From Megamerina dolium (Eukaryota; Arthropoda; Insecta; Diptera; Megamerinidae), in NCBI GenBank assembly GCA_963854835.1, contig OY978526.1, positions 76,914,418 to 76,978,417 of the forward strand: 64,000 bases of DNA, written 5' to 3'. Both the position numbers and the translations under genes were made by a program. The notes below the pieces were generated by a model. The model was not told the origin of the DNA and made no database searches. It saw only the letters and a list, made by a program, of their open reading frames with translations. Below are positions 24,052 through 34,989 of the stretch, in pieces. The number at the start of each line of letters is the position of its first letter. The stretch's first letter is position 1.

Positions 24052-25520
24052 TGTATGTGTGTATTCGTGTACCTGTTTCTATAAAAACAAATAGATGGCA
24101 TTGAATTTTGCTCTCTCTCTCTCTCTCTCTCATTCTCTCACTCGCGTTTTATTGTAATTTTCTAATAAGTATTTCCCTCCCTTACACTTTTCACATAATA
24201 CGCTGCAGTGTCTACGACGGTTGTTATCTTATAATAGGTTTTTCGTTTGGTTTCGTGTATGGAATTAATGCTTGTTCGCAGGTATGCGTATAATTACTTT
24301 TCTAGTTGTTATTGTTGTACAAGTATATTTTATTATTATTTTTCATTTTTCTATTTAATTATGACGATTTTATTTTTGCTATTATTATTATTATTATTAT
24401 TATGCCCAAGCACTTTTTGGGCTATTAGATGATATTCTTATTATTATTATCATTATGGTTGTTATTATTATTCTGAATGTATGCATTGTTCTTGTTGTAA
24501 TTGCTGTCTTATTTTAATTCCATAGTTATTATTGCTTTTCTTTGCGGTTTTTTCTTGTGTGTGTGTGTGTGTGTGGTTTTCGAGGGGTATATTCTACGAG
24601 TATTTATTTAATATTGTTGCTGTTGCTACAGCTGCAGCTGCTACTGCTGCTGCTGATATTGGTTGTTATTAAAAAATGGCGTATTTACAACATTTAATCA
24701 ATTATGAATTTTTCATTACTTTGTCTTCTTATTATTTATTTTTTCTTACTTGGCTTTTGTTTATTATTGTTGTATATTGCTTTTATACGTGCTTGTTATA
24801 CTTATTAATTTTGTATGTATACATTGTATATACATATATATATATAATACATATAGTCTGATATTATTATTGATGACGATGATAAAGCATCAAGCAAGCA
24901 GTCATTTCTTTTTTGTGTGTTTGTTTGTTCTTGTATAACGTTCATGCGTCACCAACAGCATTTATCATCATTATCATCCATCGCCCGTATTATTATGATC
25001 ATTATTATTATCATTATCACTAGTACGACCGGAACCCATCAATTTATACATAAACATACAAATATACGTTACATAATAATGGTGCAAGTGTAATGGCGCA
25101 ATAGTGTGTGTGTGTGTGTGTGTGTGTGTATGCATGTAGTGATGGTAACAATAACAGCGCACCTACAACTAACTGTCTTGCCGCCACCACCACCACCACC
25201 ACTATCAAATTGTTATTTTAAAGTAACAACAGCTGTGCGGAACAATAACAGCAGCAGCAGCCAGCAGTCGGTGAAACAACAACAGCAACAACAACGAAAC
25301 AGCAACAATATAACAGTTGCTTTTATGCAATATGTACACTCTTCCGTTCACTATATACTTGAGGAGAGTAGGTACCTGCTATATTCGCATACATATTGTA
25401 TACTGGGTGTTTTTTTATTTATATCAAGAATATGCAATAAATTGTATAGTAAAGGGTACAATTGGTTGTAAATATTGTTTTTTTTTGTTTTTGTTTTTTT
25501 GGCGAATTCAAATCGACTAA
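23990..25520. repeat. Microsatellite cluster
   Basis: (GT)n 24018-24050, (CT)n about 24112-24132, (ATT)n about 24378-24403, (TG)n 24557-24575, GCTGCTG 24630-24655, (TG)n 25104-25128, (CCA)n 25183-25201 and CAGCAG/CAACAA 25250-25310. No gene. Confidence 0.9.
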
Positions 25521-25608
25521 AAAAAAATTATCTTATATTGTTATCAACAAAAACTGAAGTTGCAATTGCCAGAGAATTAAGCGGAAATATATTCACAATA
25601 CGGTTTCT

Positions 25609-25768
25609 GTTGTTGTTGTTGTTGTTGTTGTAGCAGCAAGAATACAAAAATGTTTTGTTTTGTTCCCGTACAAAGCATTTTCATATTCTGATGAGATGAA
25701 TGTAACACCTTGGTCGACCACATGGTCGAGTACTTCCGGGACGTACACCCGTCCATTCTTGGAAAGTT
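25609..25768 (-). mobile_element. SINE-2 copy
   Basis: Read on the minus strand: CTTTCCAAGAATGGACGGGT, a body with GTACTCGACC and GGTCGACCAAGG, a hairpin (arms about 25640-25657 and 25671-25688), then TTGCTGCTA and (CAA)n at 25609-25632. It keeps the CGACCATGTGGTCGACC segment that the 34.6 kb copy lacks. Confidence 0.9.
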
Positions 25769-25769
25769 T

Positions 25770-26560
25770 CTGTAGTTTAGAATTGCTATAGAGTTGCTAT
25801 AAAGTCTTCAAATTCCTTACTTTCATGTTAAAAATAATTAACATTTCTTCATTATAAAAAAACTCAGCTTTTTGGGTAACACTTTTGAAAAGAACATATT
25901 GCCATTAAAAGCAAAATTGGGATTATAGCTGCTATCAGATTGTTATAAGACCTTCAAATTCTTGATTTTCATTAAATGTTGTTTTGCAAAATGATTTTTT
26001 GGAGCAAAAAAAAATGTAAAAATACTCAATTTTATAGTTTTCACACGGTAACATTTTTGAAAATCATAAATAATATTGAAAACTAAATTGAGGAATTTCA
26101 GAGAAAAATTCTGAATTTCTTGAAAAAATCATGTAAAAAATTATAAACATTTCTTCATTATGAAAAACTCAGCTTTTCGGGTAACACTTTTGAAATTCAT
26201 ATTCTCATTAAAAGCAAAATTGGGATTATAGCTCCTATCAGATTGTTATAAGAACTTTGAATTCTTTATTTTCATGAAATGTTGTTTTGCAAAATGATTT
26301 TTTGGAGCAAAAAAAATGTAAAAATACTCAATTTTATAGTTTTCACACGATAACATTTTTGAAAATCATAAATAATATTAAAATCAAAATTGAGTAAATT
26401 CAAAAAAAAGTATATTTCCTATACAGTTTGTGTAGATTACTGCTGTTGTAAGAATGTTATAAGACCATCGAATTGACTTTTGGAGCATTTTTATGAATAT
26501 AAAACATATAAAATTACTAAACTTATAAAATAGCGCTTAAATTCTTTAAATAATTGGCTT
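25770..26560 (+). repeat. Direct duplication with ~305 bp period
   Basis: AACATTTCTTCATTAT occurs at 25840 and 26145. Both are followed by CTCAGCTTTT(T/C)GGGTAACACTTTTGAAA, AAAGCAAAATTGGGATTATAGCT and GTTGTTTTGCAAAATGATTTTTTGGAGC. The 305 bp spacing is close to twice 153 but the sequence is not obviously that satellite. Confidence 0.88.
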
Positions 26561-26659
26561 TGTAGCGATTTTCTCGGAAAAAAAATCGTAAATAATTTTT
26601 TTTAAAAAGTGTAAAAAATGATTTTTCACAAAAAATGTTTGAAAGTTGTTGTATAAAAT

Positions 26660-26830
26660 ATCAATTTTTTTTCCTTCACTAGCTGGCGCCAGTTAGAAAT
26701 TCCAAGCACTGACAAGTTTTCCAATACTTGGTCTTTCCCCCGAAGGTTAGATCTGCCTCTTCTGCTTCGTCCACCACCAGCGGCTTCCGAATATAACACC
26801 TTCTTAGCCTTGTTTAAATGATGACTATTG
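26660..26830 (-). pseudogene. RTE-type LINE fragment (C-terminal end of reverse transcriptase protein)
   Basis: On the minus strand the frame reads KAKKVLYSEAAGG, RRGRSNLRGKDQVLENL and GISNWRQL. This is the same C-terminal tail as the better preserved copy at 28.8-29.4 kb (KVCYSEPAGG..., WKDQVLENL, GISNWRQL), and typical of RTE-clade LINE proteins. Only about 50 codons survive; the rest is absent. Confidence 0.75.
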
Positions 26831-26874
26831 AATAAATTTTTCAAATAAAAAAGGATTATCACAGGATAAATAGT

Positions 26875-26960
26875 TGTTGTTGTTGTTGTTGGAGCAGCAA
26901 AGTGATAAAGGGTGGTATGGTTGGTTTTTGTGGCCATGCTTTGTGAGAAACCCTCTCTAT
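26875..26960 (-). mobile_element. Possible (GTT)n-ended retroelement fragment
   Basis: AGTTGTTGTTGTTGTTGTTGGAGCAGCA (26873 on) is the complement of the TGCTGCT-CCAACAACAAC-type 3' end seen in SINE-2, but the sequence after it does not match the SINE-2 body. It may be another element with the same tail. Confidence 0.45.
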
Positions 26961-26989
26961 CAGGGGGAACACTTAGGTCAGAATGGCCC

Positions 26990-27135
26990 GTTGTGATACC
27001 ACCGAGCTTCTCTCTCAGTGCTGTTGTTCGTGTTGAATTTGGAAAGCATTGAAAGGAACCTAATTATATTAGCGATATTGCTATAACTTTTCCTGAAGCT
27101 TTTCCATGGCAATTGGTTGCCGAAAAGTGGACATT
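26990..27135 (-). mobile_element. Diverged SINE-1 fragment
   Basis: GAGCTTCTCTCTCAGTGCTGTTGTTCGTGTTGAATTTGGAAAGCATTGAAAGG followed by CTAATTATATTAGC and AGCTTTTCCATGGCAATTGG is the SINE-1 body read in reverse, with about 15-20% divergence and internal loss. Confidence 0.65.
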
Positions 27136-27410
27136 GTTCGAATGAAACATTTAAGAAACTAAAAATTTCATGAAAAGTCAATTTTCTATTTATTTCACTA
27201 CCTCTTACAATACAATTTGTTTTCGGTTGCAAACGCTATCGAACGCTAAATTGCAGCCACTTAAAGAGACACCTTGGAATCGAAATTGGAAACGATTAGT
27301 TGCCCTCCTATATTTATTTTTTCGCTTACTGTGTTTTTGTATTAAGAAACGACATCCATCATTGTCGGAGGAAACACCCTTTAAATATTGACTTAGTGTA
27401 AGTATGTGCG

Positions 27411-27928
27411 GTTGAATGTTATTGTTTGTTATCAGCCTTCATTTTGTCGTTTGCTTGCTTTTGCACTGTTGTGTTTTCTTCATGTTATTATTACATAGAA
27501 ATGTGTGTGTATATTCACTATAAAATAGTATTAGTATTAGTTGTTGTTGTTGTTGTTGTTGTTGCGTGTACTTGACACGCTTGACTACTTCAAATGCGTC
27601 CCTAAACATATTTACTACATTGACAACGAGAATACTAGCAACAACAACAACAAGAACGACAACAACAACAAGAACGACAAGGACAATGACAACGACAACG
27701 ACTTGGAGCGCACAGGAGTTCAATTTCATTTTCAATTTTCAATAAAAACCCCATTTCATTTATGCTTTTAATATTGTTGTGTTTTTCTTTTTTTTTTTTT
27801 TTGCTATTTTACTTTTCTTTTTGTTTTGTTTTGTTTTTCCTTTACTTTCTCTCCCTCTCTCTCGCTCCAATAAGCTTTTACATGTCTTTTTGTTTTTTGT
27901 TGTTGTTGCTTAGGTTGTGTGTCTCTCT

Positions 27929-27969
<41 letters not shown>

Positions 27970-28700
27970 TTGGCTTCTATAATTCTCTTATGAAATTGAC
28001 TTTGTGGCGTTATCTTGCCAAGCCGCCGTCACTACCGCCGCCGTCGCTGGCTGCTGCCATCGAATATAAGAACATGTGTGTCGTGTCTATGTGTTTTTTT
28101 TGTACCGGTCCATTTTGTTTGTGTGCAATTTTCCTTATAAAAGCTTACAGTTTATTGTTTTGTTTTTATAGTATATGAGAGTACATTTGTATGTGGGTCA
28201 AATACTAGTTGTTGGGTAAACGTTGTTGGGATGTATAGGAGAAGTATGGGAGACAAGTATTTATTTCTTTATAATCTAGGCAGCAGGCATGCAGCATTCA
28301 TTCGACTAATGTATATATATATATGTATATGTATAGAACACATAACTATCAATTTATCCCAACTCAAAAGCAGTCACAATCACACATTTATCTACTTACT
28401 ACCCACATGATATTTTCCTTTGGGGCATACGGGCACAAAGTGGCACACACAAACACACACATACACACAATTGAGTTCAGCCTCCGTTTTAATAATCAAG
28501 AAAAATGTGTGGTGGCTTCTGTTTCTTTTATTATGAACAATAAGCGAGCAGTTTGCAAGCTAACAGCAGACACAAGCTGTCATGAAAATAACATGAACGG
28601 AACATGTGTTTGGCGGTCAAACTACCCTACAGCGTTCCCTACAGGCAGATTTGCAATTTGATCTGGTTACAGACCAGTGCATTATTGAGATACCAAACAA
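27411..28700. repeat. Microsatellite cluster
   Basis: (GTT)n 27541-27564, CAACAACAACAAGAACGAC 27634-27690, T run 27788-27802, CT/GT run 27918-27968, AT run 28312-28326 and CACACA about 28443-28470. Open frames derive from the runs. Confidence 0.85.
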
Positions 28701-28775
28701 TCTAGAACCAAATAATTGAATTTTTGCTTCCGAGATGCCTACTTACTTATGTGGCCGTAACAACCGAATATCGAT

Positions 28776-29430
28776 TTAGGCCGAATATAACGTGCTTCGC
28801 CAGCCATCTCTGTTCTTCGCTAGCTGGCGCCAGTTAGAAATTCCATGCGCCGTCAGATTCTCCAGTACTTGGTCTTTCCAACGAAGGTTATGTCTTCCTC
28901 TTCTGCGTCGTCCTCCAGCGGGTTCCGAATAACACACCTTCTTAGCTGGAACGTGTTCTTCCATTCGCTCGACATGACCTAGCCAGCGCAGCCGCTGGTT
29001 TTTGATGCGCTTTACTATGTCAATATCGGCATACATGGTTGTACCTTATTCGGTACTCGCCACCAACGCAAATAGGTTCAAAGACCTTGTGTAGGACTTT
29101 TTTCTCGAAAACTCCAAGCATTCGCTCAACCGAGGTGGAAATTGTCCAGGCTTCAGCGCCATATGTTAGGACAGGCATGATGAGAGACTTGTAGAGTGTA
29201 GTTTTCGTTATTTGAGAGAGAGAGAGCTCGACTTCTCAATTGCTTACTTAGCCCAAAGTAGCACCTGTTTGCAAGAGTGATCCTTCGCAATATCTCCAGG
29301 CTGACGTCATTACTGCTGTTGTTGCTGGTTCCATGATAGACAAAGTGCCTTACTACTTCAAAAGCGTAGTTGTCAACAGTGACGTGCTGTCCAAGACGCT
29401 GGGACTCTTTGTTTCTTCCGAGATGCCGCC
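28776..29430 (-). pseudogene. RTE-type LINE, C-terminal part of endonuclease/reverse transcriptase protein, broken
   Basis: Minus-strand frames give, in order: a segment ending RITLANRC/LLWAK-like, TTLYKSLIMPVLTYGAEAWT (thumb-region motif, about 29143-29205), TSVERMLGVFEKKVLHKVFEP, then YADIDIVKRIKNQRLRWLGHVERM (about 28960-29036), VPAKKVCYSEPAGG, and a C-terminal tail ending GWRSTLYSA. These are hallmarks of the RTE clade of non-LTR retrotransposons. The reading passes through at least one frameshift near 29036 and further disruptions upstream. The endonuclease and most of the RT domain are missing, so it cannot move itself. Downstream lies no recognisable 3' tail. Confidence 0.88.
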
Positions 29431-29439
29431 TAATTAAAA

Positions 29440-29820
29440 GGAACCAGGAATTCTGGAGTACATATTTTGCAGTTGTCTTTGGTTTCTCTATAACTGATGG
29501 CTATTGGAGATCTAAAGCAGGCGGAGTGCTTTTCTAGCCATTACTCCTTCAGCCGAAAGCTTAGAGTCTCTCTTTGACAACTGCCACCATTGGGTTCCAA
29601 ATAGACCACCTTTCTTAAAGCAGTTTCTTTAAGTCACTAGATATAATCGAATAGCATCAGTTGCCTCTTTGAAACAATTATCCCTTGCAATATACTATAA
29701 GACTGGTCGTGTACTAGTTACTTGATAGTGAGAAACTATCCTTTAGGCATAATTATTTTACATATTCAACATATATTTTTGTCATGTGTCATGTGTCTAT
29801 TTTTATTATGAGTTGCTGCG
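29440..29820. other. Unassigned sequence
   Basis: Possibly the decayed upstream part of the RTE element, but no motif could be read. Confidence 0.3.
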
Positions 29821-29893
29821 ACCTTATTTTATAGTTATTATTGTTGTTGTTGTTGTTGTTGTTGTAAACCATAAGTAGTAATTGTAGTAGTGA

Positions 29894-29925
<32 letters not shown>

Positions 29926-30172
29926 GTTGCAATCAAATTTATAGAATTGTAGCATCCACCATTGCAGAGCAACATGATTATTGAAACATTAAACAACAAC
30001 AACAGCAACAACAACAAAATCAATAACAATTGCAATTCAATTACAATACAAAAACAGTCACACACACACACACACACACTTACTCACATGCATACAATTA
30101 TTTATAGGCATGCAAACATACATAACCATTCATTATATTAATTTAGTAATGATGGCGATGATGATGTTGCTA

Positions 30173-30209
<37 letters not shown>

Positions 30210-30260
30210 CAATAATGTATACAAATGGATATACAATGTTGGAAATTAAAGCAAGCTCAA
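29821..30260. repeat. Microsatellite cluster (GTT, CAA, CA, GAT)
   Basis: (GTT)n about 29840-29866 and 29896-29924, CAACAA about 29993-30016, (CA)n 30058-30079 and (GAT)n about 30173-30210. Confidence 0.9.
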
Positions 30261-30349
30261 AAAATTGTTGATGATTAATTTTGTGAATTCTTACGGAAGA
30301 TTTTAATGGCTATAATCAAAATAAGTTGTTAAATGAAGCCCGTGGTGGG

Positions 30350-30627
30350 CTTCTTTATTAGCTAGTGTTTGTTCCAGAGGTGGCTTGAGCTTGGCCACAA
30401 CAACTGGCCCCCAGACTCTGACTGAGAATAGTACAACAAGCAACACTGATAAATGGGCTCCTGTTGTCTTAGCAGAATCGTTTTTCAGTAATCAGTCTCC
30501 CCCACATAGAATTTTAAGAGTCACTAACACCACCACCGTGTCTGGTACAGCAATATGTTGCAAGTCTAAAAGCCCTCACAGACTCAATCAGCTATTATTA
30601 GAGGAGAGGCGATGGATTATTTTGTAA
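30350..30627 (+). other. Unidentified open frame of ~90 codons in a GC-richer island
   Basis: The frame is open without ATG from upstream of 30385 to a stop at 30625-30627. It is Thr/Ser-rich (LATTTGPQTLTENSTTSNTD...) then basic. Base composition is more balanced than the surroundings. No domain, splice site pair or repeat partner was recognised. It could be a retroelement fragment, a decayed exon or chance. Confidence 0.2.
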
Positions 30628-30779
30628 AGGCAGCTTGTTTCCGGAATCATTTCGACTCTTGAACAAATTTGACACTTGAAGCAAATATGTCCAAGTCTTC
30701 CGAAAGTCCTACAAAGGACATTCTCTTTTCATGACTCTTTATGACCCACACTCGAACAGTCAAACATCAGTTCTGCCGC

Positions 30780-31450
30780 TTGTTCACACGATATCTGCCG
30801 TTATTATAGAGTTATCGAGCTGAAAATGGGTACATGAGGATATTTTTACCAATGAACGGACAAGTTCATGAATGAACAAAATCATATGAAAATTACGCCT
30901 ATTTCCCATACCAAAGTAAGCACTTGGATGAGCTTTTCTCGCCTTACTCACGAAAAAATAAAGTTATAAAACTAAAACTTGGCGTATAAAGCTATTTTGA
31001 GCACTGAATGGATATATCGGAAAAGAGCCTATATCAGATGAAAACTGCAGCAACCTCCCATACAAAAGTATGCTGTTGCAAGTGTGTTCTAGCAATTTAC
31101 GCACAAAAGATGAAGCTATCAAACTAAAACTGAACATATCAAGTTAATTTCAACACAGAATAGACATACTTGAAAATGGACTAAATCAGATGAAAAGCAC
31201 GCCTATCTCCCATACAAAAGTATAATTTAAAGCGGGGTTTTTCGCATTGTACACACGAAAATATAAAGCTATCGAATTCAAATTTGACATATATAAATAT
31301 TTTGAGCATAGAGTGGATATATTTGAAAATGGGCTAAATCAGATGAAAACCACGCCCACCTCCCATACAAAAGTCTACTTTTAAATCGTGTTTTTCGCAT
31401 TGTACGCACAACAATATAAAGCTATTGGACTTAAATTGCCATATAAATTA
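30780..31450 (+). repeat. Array of ~153-bp satellite monomers
   Basis: Boxes CCCATACCAAAG / CCCATACAAAAGT start at 30905, 31057, 31209 and 31362 (152, 152, 153). Each is preceded by AGATGAAAA(C/G)...CACGCC and followed by a TATAAAGCTAT sequence. Copies are 75-85% alike by eye. Confidence 0.9.
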
Positions 31451-31718
31451 ATCTGAGATTCCATACAATGCTTTGATGTGACAATTTCCGTTAAAAACTA
31501 TTTTGAGTTGATAGCATTTTCGTAGAGTGTACGGTGGTATGTACCTGTATACAGTTGATTGAATTGATGCCATAATTGAAACCTGGCAAGTGTGTGCGTA
31601 TGCATGAACGTGTGTGGGGTAGATAAAAGGTAATATGTGTATAATTCATAAATGTACACATATTGGTGAATATATAGCTGCTTATGGTAGAGTTGTTTTT
31701 TCCCACAGATTTAAAAGG

Positions 31719-31918
31719 NNNNNNNNNNNNNNNNNNNNNNNNNNNNNNNNNNNNNNNNNNNNNNNNNNNNNNNNNNNNNNNNNNNNNNNNNNNNNNNNNN
31801 NNNNNNNNNNNNNNNNNNNNNNNNNNNNNNNNNNNNNNNNNNNNNNNNNNNNNNNNNNNNNNNNNNNNNNNNNNNNNNNNNNNNNNNNNNNNNNNNNNNN
31901 NNNNNNNNNNNNNNNNNN
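31719..31918. other. Assembly gap (200 N)
   Basis: A run of exactly 200 N. The round number suggests a placeholder gap whose true size may differ. Open frames crossing it are meaningless. Confidence 1.
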
Positions 31919-32990
31919 ATGTGCACACTGCCACCAATCAGTAGTAAATCCATATATCACATATGAACATATCCATTCATACGTACAGACATACGATACA
32001 CGCATTAAATATAAATCGCATATGCACGTGTTTATTGTACAATATCCAGTTTGTTTACATTTCAATATACGATTCATACTCACATGGTGGCCACTCAAAC
32101 TCGTATTCGTGCTCGAACTCGAACTCATTCATACACGTACTCCTCGTACTCATTCTCAAACTGGGTGTCGGGAACATAATATACATACATACTACATATA
32201 TGGAATATAGCATAGTATAGCATGTGTTTGTAACGATTATTTTTGGAATTCGAAAAGGGGTGTGAGTAAGGGCGGTCAGAGGAACGTGCCGTTTTATATG
32301 CGAGCAGACGAGTGTATGTGCGTATCCAATTTGTTTATTATTCGCCTTTATTGACCATTTAAATACATACGACGCGTATACGAGTAAATGTATTACATAT
32401 GGTGAGACTGGTGTGATCATCATGTGTTTTTTGTGTGTATTCCCAGAGAAGGCAAGAGAGTGTGTGATAGAGAGAGAGAGAGAGACAGTGGAGTGCCAAC
32501 TGTTGTATTTTTCGGCGGCGATATATACTACATATTTGATGTTTCCCTATCCCATTTTATTTGTCTTTCTTGTTCTCGTTTCTTCTTTTTTTTTTTTCTG
32601 TTGAACGAATTGTTGAAGCACATGCTTGGAATTCTTTATAGAGTCAAATACTACAAGAAAAAAAAAAAAAAAAAGAAGAGAAAAGTAGAAAAGAAAAGAA
32701 AAACAATAATAAACGAGGCCATTAAGAGTTTGCTAATAATTTTATTATTATTTTCTATTCTTTTTTGTGTGTTTCCTCCATATCATTCGATTTCTTATTC
32801 TTTTTGCCTCGTCTAAGTAGCCAACTAACCATAAATAAAAAAGCATATACGATATGAATTGATTTTTAGTTTGGCATTTACATATTTGCTTGATATTATT
32901 ATTACTACTACATCTACTATTTGGTTTGATTGCTTTTTAAGCAAGAATTGGCCTCATTATGAATTGGATTCACAACTAATTACCAATTAT
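31919..32990. repeat. Microsatellite/low-complexity sequence
   Basis: (AG)n 32470-32485, T run 32583-32599, A run 32656-32674 and TCGTACTC-type repeats at 32098-32155. No gene. Confidence 0.7.
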
Positions 32991-33447
32991 ATACATTTCA
33001 GAAAGTAGTAAACTTCTGCGAAATGTTTGTGTATCGAATTTAGGTATTCCATAGAGTTTGGCATGCTGCAGCTAAGTAAGACAATGGAAAAAATGCAAGG
33101 CAAGAGATAAGAAAGTTTTCCCATCAGCGTTGCTGCTTACGTCTTGGATGGAATCTTAATATTGCGATATGATAACATATAGTAATGAAAGAATCTAGGA
33201 CTACACTTTAACCCCACTTAGAAGAGGGTAAATGACTTTCGTCGTGGCTGAATTTTCTGCCAGTTGAGTCAAAGACATCTTCCTAAAGGGTCGGACAGAT
33301 CTTAGGCAGTGAGTCAATAGATTATTTGCCACAGCCATGATGCCTGAGAGATAGAAGGTTAGAGCTTCTTGATTTGAATGATGAATAATCTCACAATAGC
33401 TTAAAAATTCTCCACGCTCAGATTGTGATGAGACTACTATTAGCCAT
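32991..33447. other. Unassigned sequence
   Basis: No feature recognised. Confidence 0.3.
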
Positions 33448-33556
33448 GTTGTTGTTGTAGCAGCATTTCATATTTTGATGAGTTGAATGAACCTTGGTCG
33501 ACCACGTGGTCGAGTGCTTCCGATACGTAGACCCGTCCATTCGTGGGAAGCCATAT
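33448..33556 (-). mobile_element. SINE-2 copy lacking the hairpin
   Basis: GTTGTTGTTGTAGCAGCA then directly TTTCATATTTTGATGAGTTGAATGAACC, GGTCGACCACGTGGTCGAGTGC, CCCGTCCATTCGTGGGAAG. Body and tail match the other copies, but the ~35-40 bp containing the hairpin arms and loop are deleted. Confidence 0.88.
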
Positions 33557-34490
33557 GATATCCGCATGTTTTGTAGCTTATGATGACTTCGATCAGTAAC
33601 CTGAGGTCCGTCTCGATTGTAGGAGAAATTTTACGATCTCCTACGAGCTTCTTTCATAAAGTTTTTCGCCGATTTATATGATGGGCATACAGGACACCTC
33701 GTTTTATGGATGGAAACTACAAAAGTGTCTAGGCCCATCATGAAATTGATATTATTTCAGTAGAATCCTCATTGCCCAATTGATCGACGATCAAATCATT
33801 CCTTACGATACCCCACAGTTTTCCCTGCTACCAGTACGGAGCCGAATGGGGCTGAAACTGGTAGTAGCTTCGGCTACGAGGTCTTACCAAAAGACTTTAA
33901 ATTTGGTACCACTGATCGTTGGGAACGGTCCTTCAGAGAGGTTTTCATGGTGGCTGAGGTAACCCAAAGAACACGCGGGTAGAGTATTCCACGTCATAAG
34001 GCGTGGGGTACTCGATGTGGAGTTGCATTGCACACCAGGGTGCTGACCCCTTAGATTAGAAGAGGATCAGGTTTTAATTAGGCCTCGATCCCTACCAAGG
34101 AGGATAGTACTTCCATTCAACGTGCCCCAATTGGAACCGTAGGAACCTGGAGGTTGGTTTCCGATTTTCCGAACCTGCGAGGCGCTTATCAACGCTTCAA
34201 TTTGATACATTACGCTTTGGGCGCCGTGAGATAAGGCCATACTGGCAGGTGCTCACGATAAACACAGCTAAATCAATGATAACCCACAGTTTCTTGGCGC
34301 CTATAAAAAATGCAGTTTATTTCGGTCTTCAAAGCTTCAATCTCATTTCACATCCATTGATCATCTTAGAAGAGCTGGCAGGGTTCATAATGTCGCTGAG
34401 GTCCGTGAATGGCCTGGTACCAATCAGGATTAGTACCAAAAATTTTAGAACCGTTAGTATAGAAATCAGTACCCCTCGGAACGGGAGCAG
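33557..34490 (-). other. GC-richer degraded region, possible old retroelement
   Basis: About 900 bp with near-balanced composition between AT-rich flanks. On the minus strand, a frame beginning near 34475 reads DFYTNGSK, which resembles the start of an RNase H domain (FYTDGSK), then soon hits stops. Other frames are short. No element family could be named. Confidence 0.35.
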
Positions 34491-34492
34491 TA

Positions 34493-34930
34493 ATTAAGTT
34501 CAGAGATTTTGGTTATAGTGCTGACTAATATGCGCACAAGAGCAAGGGTATATTGTTGTTGTTGTTGTTGTTGTAGCAGCAAAAATTTGGAAATGCTTTG
34601 TTTTGTTCCTGTACAAAGCATTACCGTATTCTGATGAGGTGAATGAACCTTGGTCGAGTACTTCTGGGACTTACACCAGTCCATTCTTGGGAAGTAGCAA
34701 GGGTATATTCATTTAGATCGCCTAAAATCGCCTGCATAGTAAATTTAAAATTATCTCTCCAATCGTCTGTCTGTTGCCTTGCTGTTGTGCATTTTAACAA
34801 ATGTTGCGTTATTTTAACGAAATTTCGTTCAAACAGATTATCGTCGAAGGGCACGGATATTAAAGAAAATTGCCACGATCGATCAACTACCACGCCCATA
34901 TAGAGCAATCGAAGAGACTCTAGATTTATT
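34493..34930 (-). pseudogene. Unidentified open frame split by a SINE-2 insertion
   Basis: Minus strand, from about 34930: an uninterrupted frame of ~75 codons (SLRLLYMGVVVDRSW..., FDDNLFERNFVKIT..., TARQQTDDWRDNFKF..., ILGDLNEYTLA) runs to the target-site duplication at 34696-34709. On the far side of the SINE the same frame resumes at the other duplication copy (34541-34554) with LVRILVSTITKISELN and stops at 34493. Without the SINE the frame would be continuous for about 100 codons with protein-like composition. Upstream a frameshift and stops occur near 34935-34985. I do not recognise the family. It may be a decayed host or transposon gene. Confidence 0.5.
34541..34709 (-). mobile_element. 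SINE-2 with perfect 14 bp target-site duplication
   Basis: AGCAAGGGTATATT occurs at 34541-34554 and 34696-34709. The element between them (34555-34695, 141 bp) reads, on the minus strand, ACTTCCCAAGAATGGACTGG..., GGTTCATTCACC, hairpin arms (34613-34630 and about 34584-34601), GCTGCTA and (CAA)7. A long duplication plus a simple-repeat tail points to LINE-type target-primed reverse transcription. GGTTCATTCACC is weakly like a tRNA B box. This copy lacks the ~14 bp ACCATGTGGTCG segment present at 25.7 and 33.5 kb. Confidence 0.95.
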
Positions 34931-34989
34931 GTAATTAGAAAAGCTCGGAAAAAAATATGTAAGCCATGTCCAGTACGATCCAATCAATG

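Noticed and set aside
24247..24290. Possible acceptor (TTGTTCGCAG before GTATGCG) for a second ZAD exon
   Set aside because: No open frame with the remaining ZAD cysteines follows and the position is immediately followed by a donor-like GT.
31491..32210. Several 80-190 codon open frames across the gap
   Set aside because: They exist only because the 200 N contain no stop codons.
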